A DNA stretch of 53,440 nt from an uncultured Prevotellaceae bacterium (GTDB lineage Bacteria; Bacteroidota; Bacteroidia; Bacteroidales; Bacteroidaceae). This document shows, one piece after another, positions 46,775-53,440 of the stretch. The notes beneath the pieces are model-generated. The model was not told the DNA's origin. It saw nothing but the letters and a program-made list of their open reading frames with translations, and searched no databases. Both the position numbers and the translations under genes were made by a program. The stretch lies in the NCBI GenBank assembly GCA_902775605.1, contig CACYNE010000016.1, positions 1 through 53,440 of the forward strand. The letters are read 5' to 3'. Within the stretch, counting starts at the first letter, position 1. Every line of letters starts with the position of its first letter.

Positions 46775-47746
46775 ATGACAATAGACCACAAACTCATCTT
46801 CAAAGAGGTAGAAGACTATTTCTTCATCACCCTCGGCTTGGTGTTATACACCATTGCCTTCACTGTGTTCCTGATGCCCTATCAGATAGTGGCAGGTGGT
46901 GTCACAGGTCTGTCGGCTATCATCTACTATGCCACAGGCTTCCATCTGGAGAACACCTACATTATGATCAACGGTGTCTTGCTGTTGGTGGCATTGAAGA
47001 TTCTGGGCTTTAAGTTCATGATGAAGACCATCTATGCCATCTTTGCCCTCTATTTCTTGTTGGTGTTTGCACAAGAGATCATTCCCGTACAGGAGAATGG
47101 TCTCCCCATCAAGATACTGGGTGAGGGACAGGACTTCATGTCAATGATCATTGGCTGTGTTATCACAGGTATTGCGTTGGCCACTGTCTTCCTGCATAAT
47201 GGTTCTACGGGTGGTACGGATATCATTGCAGCCTCAGTGAACAAATACCATAATGTGTCGCTGGGCTCTGTACTAATCGCCGCAGACTTCTGTATCATTG
47301 GCTCGTGTATGTTCTTCCCGCAGTTTGGTGACTACATTGAGCGAGCCCACAAGGTGATGTTCGGCTTCTGCGTGATGGCTCTCGAGAACTTCGTACTCGA
47401 TTATGTGATGAATGCTCGTCGCGAATCTGTACAGTTCATGATCTTCACCCGCAAATGGCAGGAGATAGCCAACGCCATTGGTACTGAGACAAAGCATGGT
47501 GTCACCATCCTTGATGGTCACGGCTGGTACACAGGAAAAGAAGTAAAAGTGCTGTGTATCCTTGCCAGAAAGAACGAGAGCATCAATATGTTCCGTCTCA
47601 TCAAGATGATTGACCCTAATGCTTTTGTATCACAGAGTGCTGTTATTGGTGTCTATGGTGAGGGCTTTGACGAGATGAAAGTGAGAATCAAGACAAAGAA
47701 GATTGAGGAAGACAACAGACTTTTGAAGAATATAAAAGAAGAATGA
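46775..47746 (+). CDS. YitT-family membrane protein
   Basis: The 323-residue protein has about five or six membrane helices ([25 protein letters not shown] is split by the helix boundary; later [26 protein letters not shown]) and a C-terminal soluble DUF2179 domain ([19 protein letters not shown]). The family is widespread and poorly understood. No gap separates it from leuS, and it overlaps rdgB by 4 bp, so the three are one transcription unit. Confidence 0.9.
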   Translation: MTIDHKLIFKEVEDYFFITLGLVLYTIAFTVFLMPYQIVAGGVTGLSAIIYYATGFHLENTYIMINGVLLLVALKILGFKFMMKTIYAIFALYFLLVFAQEIIPVQENGLPIKILGEGQDFMSMIIGCVITGIALATVFLHNGSTGGTDIIAASVNKYHNVSLGSVLIAADFCIIGSCMFFPQFGDYIERAHKVMFGFCVMALENFVLDYVMNARRESVQFMIFTRKWQEIANAIGTETKHGVTILDGHGWYTGKEVKVLCILARKNESINMFRLIKMIDPNAFVSQSAVIGVYGEGFDEMKVRIKTKKIEEDNRLLKNIKEE

Positions 47747-48363
47747 AAATAGTATTCGCCACCAACAACCAGCATAAGTTGCAAGAGATACGCCAGATAT
47801 TGGGCGATAGGGTAGAGGTACTCTCTCTGAAGGACATCGGCTGCGATGTGGATATTCCCGAAACAGGACAAACCCTCGAAGAGAATGCCCTGCAGAAAGC
47901 CCGCTACATCTATGACCACTACCATCTGGATTGCTTTGCTGATGATACTGGTCTTGAGGTAGAAGCCCTGAATGGTGCACCAGGCATTTATAGTGCCCGC
48001 TATGCCAGTATGGAAACGAATGCTGCCAGTCATGATAGCGAGGCCAACATGGCACGCCTGCTTCGTGAGTTAGCCGATAAAGACAATCGCAAAGCACGCT
48101 TTCGCACAGTTATCGCCTTGATTCAGAAGAAGGATGTCTGTCCTTGTGGTTGCACCAGCATCAAACAGGAACATCTCTTTGAAGGTATCGTCAATGGTGA
48201 GATTATGAAAGAGCGGAGTGGGGCAGAGGGGTTTGGCTATGACCCTGTATTTCGTCCTGAAGGCTTTGATAAGACCTTTGCTGAGATGACTGCCGAACAA
48301 AAGAACAGCGTCAGCCATCGCGGACGAGCTACGGCGAAACTCGCGGAGTTTTTGAAAAGGTAA
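47743..48363 (+). CDS. rdgB: non-canonical purine NTP pyrophosphatase
   Basis: RdgB (HAM1/Itpase) hydrolyses dITP, ITP and XTP and so keeps wrong bases out of DNA. The 206-residue protein has [37 protein letters not shown] and [20 protein letters not shown], all family hallmarks. It overlaps yitT by 4 bp (ATGA). The stop lies in an A/G-rich repeat. Confidence 0.96.
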   Translation: MKIVFATNNQHKLQEIRQILGDRVEVLSLKDIGCDVDIPETGQTLEENALQKARYIYDHYHLDCFADDTGLEVEALNGAPGIYSARYASMETNAASHDSEANMARLLRELADKDNRKARFRTVIALIQKKDVCPCGCTSIKQEHLFEGIVNGEIMKERSGAEGFGYDPVFRPEGFDKTFAEMTAEQKNSVSHRGRATAKLAEFLKR

Positions 48364-48471
48364 AAAGGAATAAAAGTAAAAAGGTAAAATAATGAATACT
48401 CAAATACAAAAACTGAGGTCATCAATGGTGAAATGGTTTTTACCCTTTTGCCTTTTTACTCTTTTATCTTT
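48354..48471. repeat. inverted A/G-rich repeat across the porZ start
   Basis: AAAAGGTAAAAAGG-type units occupy 48354-48390, holding the rdgB stop. At 48437-48471 the complementary type (TTTTACCCTTTTGCC and so on) codes for the hydrophobic core of the PorZ signal peptide. The two halves could pair over about 30 bases, enclosing the start codon. Confidence 0.65.
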
Positions 48472-50446
48472 AAACGTAAATGCGCAAATAGGCACTTGGC
48501 GTGCTTATATGTCATACTACGAGCCACAGCAAATCGTGAAGGCAGGTGCCAGCACGCTCTTTGTGCGTGCATCGAATAGTCTCTATAGCTATAATCTGAA
48601 CGACCACTCCATCACGACATACGATAAGGTTAATACACTCAACGATACCTACATTTCACACATTGCCTGGAATCAGCAAGTCAAGCTCTTGATGGTTATC
48701 TATCAAAATGGCAATATCGACCTGCTCGACCTAGATGGCAATACAACGAATATCAGTTCGTATTACAGCAAGACAATGACCAAAGACAAGACCATCAACA
48801 ACGTCTTTGTCTATCAGCAATACGCCTATTTGTGTACTGGCTTTGGTATTGTGAAGGTTAACATGCAGCGAGCCGAGATTAGTGAGTCGTATATCCTGGA
48901 TCAGAACATTTCTGCTGTGAATATCAGTAACAATCATATTTATGCTCAGGCAAAGAATGGCAAGATTTTTACGGCTACCTTGAGCAGCAATCTGATTGAT
49001 AAATCAAACTGGCAGCAGACAGACAGTTATCCGGCTTTCACAAAAGACACAGCGGATTGGGATAACTATATCACCACAGTAAACACGCTGCAACCTGGTG
49101 GCCCCAAAAACAACTACCACGGTTATATGCGATTTGAGAACAACAAACTCTACTCGTGTGAAGGTGGTAATCTGGGAGGTGACAAACACACCCACGTTCA
49201 ATATCTGATTGACGGCGAATGGTCTTTCATGGATGACGAAAACATCAAAGCAGAAACAGGCATCAACTATTATAATGCCTATTGTTTTGACTATGATCCC
49301 AACGATGAAAGCCATCTCTTTGTTGGTGCCAGAACAGGACTTTTTGAATTTCAAAACGGCAAGATTCTACATGCTTATAATAGCACGAACAGCCCAATTG
49401 AAGCCTTCGATAACAAATCTATTGACTACGAGCTCATCACGGGTGTCAGATTTTTGAATGATGGTCGTCTGCTATTCATGAATAGTCAGGCTCCCACGCA
49501 GTCAATGATTGAACTGAGCAAGGATGGGAAGTTCACCTCGCACAATATTCCTGAGTTGATGAAACTCAACGAGAACGGGTTTAAAAACAAGAGTCTTGGC
49601 AATCTCTCTGACTTGCGTTTCGATAAGGATGGCTATCTCTGGTTTGTCAATAACAACTGGTTTATCTCTTCACTTTATCGCTATGATATAGATAATAAGA
49701 AGATTCTCTCATTCACAGAATTCAAGAACCAAGACGGCTTGACGATAGAAAATATCAACTACGTATCATGTACAGCACAAGAAAAGAACGGAAATATCTG
49801 GGTTGGAACCCAACAAGGCCCACTACTCTTAGAGAAAGACCAGATAGAAGCCAGTAGTCCTGTGTTTACGCAGGTAAAGGTTCCTCGTAATGACGGCACC
49901 AACTATGCCGACTATCTGCTGTCAGGTACTGGTATTACTGCCATTTGCATAGATGGTGGCGGACGCAAGTGGTTTGGCACAGAGAACAACGGTGCTTATC
50001 TGATCAGCGAAGATAATCTGACGCAGATACAGCATTTCACCACAGACAATAGCAAACTGCTGTCTAATCATATCACCTCTATTGCCATCAATAATACAAC
50101 GGGTGAGGTGTTCTTTGGCACAGAAAACGGTCTCTGCTCTTACATGAGTGATGCCACCACAGCCAGTGACGAGATGAGTGAAGACAATGTCTATGCTTAT
50201 CCTAATCCTGTAGAGCCAAACTATACGGGGCTTATTACCATTGTAGGCTTGTCGTATGATGCCGATGTGAAGATTCTCACCAGTAGCGGACGCTTAGTGG
50301 CTCAGGGACGCTCTAATGGCGGCACATTCACTTGGAATGGTTGCGACTTACAAGGTCGCCGTGTGGCCAGTGGCGTATATATGGTTGCTACTGCCACCAG
50401 CAGTGGTGATAAAGGTGTGGTTTGCAAGATAGCAGTCGTTAACTAA
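48392..50446 (+). CDS. porZ: PorZ-like type IX secretion protein
   Basis: The 684-residue protein has a signal peptide (best if started at the second ATG, 48425: MVKWFLPFCLFTLLSLNVNA), two seven-bladed propeller-like regions (LYSYNLNDHSITTYDKVNTL, GNIWVGTQQGPLLLEKDQ, RKWFGTENNGAYLI) and a C-terminal type IX sorting-like domain (YAYPNPVEPNYTGLITIVG, GRRVASGVYMVA). This matches PorZ, part of the surface complex with PorU that cleaves the signal and attaches anionic LPS. Downstream is a membrane glycan-type group. Confidence 0.88.
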   Translation: MNTQIQKLRSSMVKWFLPFCLFTLLSLNVNAQIGTWRAYMSYYEPQQIVKAGASTLFVRASNSLYSYNLNDHSITTYDKVNTLNDTYISHIAWNQQVKLLMVIYQNGNIDLLDLDGNTTNISSYYSKTMTKDKTINNVFVYQQYAYLCTGFGIVKVNMQRAEISESYILDQNISAVNISNNHIYAQAKNGKIFTATLSSNLIDKSNWQQTDSYPAFTKDTADWDNYITTVNTLQPGGPKNNYHGYMRFENNKLYSCEGGNLGGDKHTHVQYLIDGEWSFMDDENIKAETGINYYNAYCFDYDPNDESHLFVGARTGLFEFQNGKILHAYNSTNSPIEAFDNKSIDYELITGVRFLNDGRLLFMNSQAPTQSMIELSKDGKFTSHNIPELMKLNENGFKNKSLGNLSDLRFDKDGYLWFVNNNWFISSLYRYDIDNKKILSFTEFKNQDGLTIENINYVSCTAQEKNGNIWVGTQQGPLLLEKDQIEASSPVFTQVKVPRNDGTNYADYLLSGTGITAICIDGGGRKWFGTENNGAYLISEDNLTQIQHFTTDNSKLLSNHITSIAINNTTGEVFFGTENGLCSYMSDATTASDEMSEDNVYAYPNPVEPNYTGLITIVGLSYDADVKILTSSGRLVAQGRSNGGTFTWNGCDLQGRRVASGVYMVATATSSGDKGVVCKIAVVN

Positions 50447-50476
50447 CCAATCAAAAACAACAACTAAAAAAGCCTA

Positions 50477-51904
50477 ATGAAAAAGAACACGTTTATTGAG
50501 AAATACTGGGGTATTATTATCATCCTTATCTTGACACCTCTTCTTCTCTATGCTGTTCTTCCCATATTACCCACACATGATGACTGGGCAGGTACCACCA
50601 AACCAGATTTTAATCCCTTCTTTATCAAAGAACGCTTTCTGTTCTATGGCTATCACTGGCGTCCGTTTGATACCTTCATCGGCTATATCGTAGGTCAAAA
50701 CCCACAACTGCTCTATCCTTCATTCAATCACTGTGTCGTGGTGATTGGACATACCATTTGTGCTTGTTTTCTCTATAAGTTATTGTCAACACTGCGATTC
50801 AATACACCAGCAAAGAATATCACCACATTACTATTCTTCATATCTCCAGCTACGATGGCCACCGTATCGGCCATTGACAGCATGAACCAGGTTTATGCAT
50901 TATTATGTGGCATAGCTTCATTCCTTATTTATATAAAGGTGAAACATGGCAGATATATTGTCTGGATCATGATGCTTTTCATTGCTACCTGGTGGAAGGA
51001 AAACGGACTGATGTGGGCACTTATCTGTCCTATATTGGCCTATGGATTTAATATGATCAGACCCAAACGGTTCAAACGTGACCTGATCATTGGAATTAGC
51101 GTGATGATTGTCTATGCTCTCGCTATTTTCATCTTACCAAAGGATATAATCATTCATCCTGAATATGAGCCAGGATTATTGAAAGTGGTCAAGAACAGTA
51201 TTAAATTTCTATTTACCACATTCATTACTGTCGATTATATCTATCTGCTGCATCATCCCAGCCGCAATCTGGTGGCAGCTGTTGTCACCTTCGTGCTGAC
51301 AATTCCATTGATGTATTATGTGTTTGTAAGGAACATCATGCTGTTCTTCCATAAGAAGATGGTATGCACTATGATTTGCCTGCTCATTGCAGTAGGACCA
51401 CATTTGGGAACAGTCTTCAGCATGATGCACACCTATGCAGGCTTAGCCATGCTGTCTGTCATGATAGCCTTTTCTATCCATAGCTATGGACATCATATCA
51501 AACCAGTCGTCATTTCATTCATCTTTTATTGTCTGTCGGCTGTCATCATTAACATCCACCTCATACAATCATCAATAGAAAGTGGATTGATAGGAAAACA
51601 AATGGCACAAGAGGCAGTTCAAAAGACGGGTGAGCCAATCAAAAAAGCCTATGTCATCATCATCGAAGATGACTATCCCAAGCTGTCGTCATTCTGTGTG
51701 ATACCCAACGAAGCCTTTGGATGGGGTTTAGCCACGCTCTACGAGACTAACTATGCGTGGCCGGAGAGTATTCAAGACACCACTATTGAACGCTCGTCAG
51801 AGGCCTTAAAATTGGCCAGAGAGATAGGAAAAAAGAAATTGGCCAACCATTCTGCTGACGGAATATGGATTGTAGATCATCAAAAGATAGATGTCATTAG
51901 GTAG
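50477..51904 (+). CDS. polytopic membrane protein, GT-C-like glycosyltransferase candidate
   Basis: The 475-residue protein has about ten or eleven membrane helices and an external loop after the first helix with THDDWAG, the acidic pair typical of GT-C glycosyltransferases, followed by YGYHWRPFDTFIGY. The C-terminal 90 residues are soluble (VIIIEDDYPKLSSF). It probably moves sugar from a lipid carrier. It lies 30 bp after porZ and overlaps gtrA by 14 bp, so envelope glycan modification is a fair guess. Confidence 0.72.
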   Translation: MKKNTFIEKYWGIIIILILTPLLLYAVLPILPTHDDWAGTTKPDFNPFFIKERFLFYGYHWRPFDTFIGYIVGQNPQLLYPSFNHCVVVIGHTICACFLYKLLSTLRFNTPAKNITTLLFFISPATMATVSAIDSMNQVYALLCGIASFLIYIKVKHGRYIVWIMMLFIATWWKENGLMWALICPILAYGFNMIRPKRFKRDLIIGISVMIVYALAIFILPKDIIIHPEYEPGLLKVVKNSIKFLFTTFITVDYIYLLHHPSRNLVAAVVTFVLTIPLMYYVFVRNIMLFFHKKMVCTMICLLIAVGPHLGTVFSMMHTYAGLAMLSVMIAFSIHSYGHHIKPVVISFIFYCLSAVIINIHLIQSSIESGLIGKQMAQEAVQKTGEPIKKAYVIIIEDDYPKLSSFCVIPNEAFGWGLATLYETNYAWPESIQDTTIERSSEALKLAREIGKKKLANHSADGIWIVDHQKIDVIR

Positions 51905-52349
51905 CAAGATTGGATTATTCACTGACAAAACCTTCATGAAATTTGTCATTGTGGGAGTCATCAACACTGTTGTTGGCACAGTCATCATGTTTGTGTTCTA
52001 TAATGTTTTCCACCTCAGCTATTGGGTCTCGTCAGCCTCCAATTACATTTTCGGAAGTATCTGCAGTTATATCCTTAACAAGAATATTACGTTTCGCTAC
52101 CACGAAAAAGGCATTTCGTCGTTGGTGAGATTCACTCTCAATATCCTTGTGTGCTACGTGCTGGCTTACGGCATAGCCAAACCACTCATGCAACTCATCC
52201 TTACTGGCTGCAGTCAATCCCTGCAAGAGAATGTATCAATGTTCGTAGGCATGTGTCTTTTCGTAGTATTCAACTACTTGGGACAACGATTCTTCGCCTT
52301 TAAAAGCGAGAATGCTGATATAAACAGAAGAAACCCCTCCAATTTATGA
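51891..52349 (+). CDS. GtrA-family membrane protein
   Basis: The 152-residue protein has four membrane helices and family motifs FVIVGVINTVVGTVIMFVF, SNYIFGSICSYILNKNITF and FNYLGQRFFAFKS. GtrA-like proteins are thought to flip polyprenyl-linked sugars across the inner membrane. Coupling with the preceding glycosyltransferase-like gene (14-bp overlap) fits a flippase-transferase pair. A start at MKFVIVG (51936) is also possible. Confidence 0.9.
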   Translation: MSLGSKIGLFTDKTFMKFVIVGVINTVVGTVIMFVFYNVFHLSYWVSSASNYIFGSICSYILNKNITFRYHEKGISSLVRFTLNILVCYVLAYGIAKPLMQLILTGCSQSLQENVSMFVGMCLFVVFNYLGQRFFAFKSENADINRRNPSNL

Positions 52350-53359
52350 TAAAATATACCATCCTTACCCTCCTTTTTGCTTTCGCTGGACTGGTGAGCG
52401 CCATAGGTGAAAACCAGTCTAACAGCAAAAGTCCTTCCATCATCGGCGTGTGGATGCTGGAAAGCGAGACTGCACCCGACGGAAAAGAGACTCACTCGAT
52501 ATACACACAATATACCCGCTGCAAGATCTATGATGCAGACAGCATCTACTATACCGTGCAACTGCATGCCGTAGGTACCGAGATGCTGATCATTGCCCAC
52601 GAGATGGGACGCTTTCGTCTCAACGACTCCCTATATATGGAGCGCGACCGCGTAATGCCTTTCGAATGGGTTAACGATACCACCTTTATCACCACCTTCG
52701 AGGGCTACAGGGAAAGGATGGTGCGCTCTACGACAATGACTGAGGAGCGTATGGAAGAGATTCGCGAATTGGTGAGACAGCACCCCGATGATGCCGATGC
52801 TCCCGTGAAACACTATGTCTTCTCCACCACAGAGCGACAGTTGAAGGCCAAGAACCAGGTGTTCCTCTATATCATCATTGGAATGGTTGTTCTGGCTATT
52901 GGCGTGGCGGTCTATGTCTGGCGACTGAGGCAGCGCAAACGCGAGATAGAACATAAGTTGGCTGAGATTGAGGAGGAGCGCACCCTGCGCCCTGAACTGG
53001 TTTCAGATGCCATGAAACAGGTGGAGAGCGAGTTCTTCCAGTCGGATTATTATATGGACCTACGCCGTCGCATTGAGGCAGGAACGAATATCAAACCGGC
53101 TGAATGGAAGGATTTGGAACAGCGACTCAAGGTCATCTATCCGCATTTCAGCAGTAGCCTTTACGGTCTCTATCATCTCTCGCCAACTGAATATCAAGTA
53201 TGTCTTCTCATCAAGATACACACCGCTCCCATCGAGATTGCTTCTGTGCTTTGCAAGGACAAGAGCACCATCAGCAGCATCCGCAAACGTCTCTACAAGA
53301 AGGTTTTTGATAAAGAGGGCAGCGGTAAGGACTGGGATGAGTTTATCCTCTCATTATGA
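52346..53359 (+). CDS. membrane-bound LuxR-like regulator with lipocalin-like outer domain
   Basis: The 337-residue protein has a signal-like N terminus (MIKYTILTLLFAFAGLVSA), an outer domain of about 140 residues that looks lipocalin-like (SIIGVWMLESETAPDGKE), a membrane helix (VFLYIIIGMVVLAIGVAVYVW), a coiled-coil (RQRKREIEHKLAEIEEE) and a C-terminal LuxR-like helix-turn-helix (LSPTEYQVCLLIKIHTAP, SVLCKDKSTISSIRKRL). It overlaps gtrA by 4 bp. It may sense an envelope ligand and regulate genes directly. Confidence 0.82.
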   Translation: MIKYTILTLLFAFAGLVSAIGENQSNSKSPSIIGVWMLESETAPDGKETHSIYTQYTRCKIYDADSIYYTVQLHAVGTEMLIIAHEMGRFRLNDSLYMERDRVMPFEWVNDTTFITTFEGYRERMVRSTTMTEERMEEIRELVRQHPDDADAPVKHYVFSTTERQLKAKNQVFLYIIIGMVVLAIGVAVYVWRLRQRKREIEHKLAEIEEERTLRPELVSDAMKQVESEFFQSDYYMDLRRRIEAGTNIKPAEWKDLEQRLKVIYPHFSSSLYGLYHLSPTEYQVCLLIKIHTAPIEIASVLCKDKSTISSIRKRLYKKVFDKEGSGKDWDEFILSL

Positions 53360-53371
53360 GATAGTTACAAC

Positions 53372-53396
53372 CGGTTTGCAAACTATTTGCAAACCG
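53372..53396 (+). terminator. rho-independent terminator at the operon end
   Basis: CGGTTTGCAAA (53372-53382) pairs with TTTGCAAACCG (53386-53396), a perfect 11-bp stem with a 3-base loop, followed by TTTTC. Confidence 0.92.
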
Positions 53397-53440
53397 TTTT
53401 CTTAAGCCTCTGGGCAAAAATCAACTACATGCCAACTCCC

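Overview
The window comes from the chromosome of a Bacteroidota species, most likely Prevotellaceae (Prevotella or a close relative). Many genes follow promoters of the form TTTG-N19/20-TAnnTTTG, Shine-Dalgarno sites are weak or absent, and a PorZ-like type IX secretion protein, a three-subunit succinate dehydrogenase/fumarate reductase of the Bacteroidota kind, DUF2723 and DUF3098 membrane proteins and BspA-type leucine-rich repeats are present. I see no tRNA or rRNA gene, transposase, prophage or CRISPR array.

Positions 1-17,000 are accessory. After nadE comes an operon of a PH-domain membrane protein, an XRE regulator and an S41 peptidase. A long co-directional minus-strand run follows (about 11,313 down to 4,841) of small detoxification or redox-type genes: zinc-ribbon proteins, pyridoxamine-oxidase-like proteins, GNAT, a flavodoxin, a CAT-like acetyltransferase, a helical-repeat protein, DUF418 and an alpha/beta hydrolase. 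Beyond it lie a TonB-type outer-membrane protein, a lipoprotein hydrolase, a second flavodoxin and a hypothetical gene. Gene decay is visible: a yjdF-like gene with its middle deleted, a broken zinc-ribbon/oxidase pair, and two loose copies of the 5' end of the helical-repeat gene. Three promoters in this region share a 36-bp box just upstream of the -33 element, which suggests a regulon whose regulator is outside the window.

Positions 17,000-53,400 are mostly housekeeping: DUF2461, a membrane-bound winged-helix protein, DUF2723/DUF3098, sdhCAB, a leucine-rich-repeat lipoprotein, mnmG, apt, uvrC, dtd, a MazG-like gene, deoC, a polyprenyl diphosphate synthase, polA, ychF, lgt, mutS, a secreted protein with a probable sorting tail, leuS, yitT, rdgB, porZ, a polytopic membrane protein, gtrA and a membrane-bound LuxR-like regulator. 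Two near-perfect parS sites flank apt next to mnmG, so this part of the chromosome probably lies near the replication origin.

The intergenic DNA is unusually rich in short tandem arrays. Several unrelated arrays have periods of 21-22 bp or 11 bp, others have 9-bp units or A/G-rich units. They tend to begin at or within a few bases of the stop codon of the upstream gene (wHTH gene, uvrC, dtd, ychF, lgt, rdgB). One 9-bp array has entered the mnmG reading frame, and another array appears to supply the porZ signal peptide. The shared promoter box, the dispersed gene-start fragments, the parS pair and the repeat arrays are the observations most worth following.
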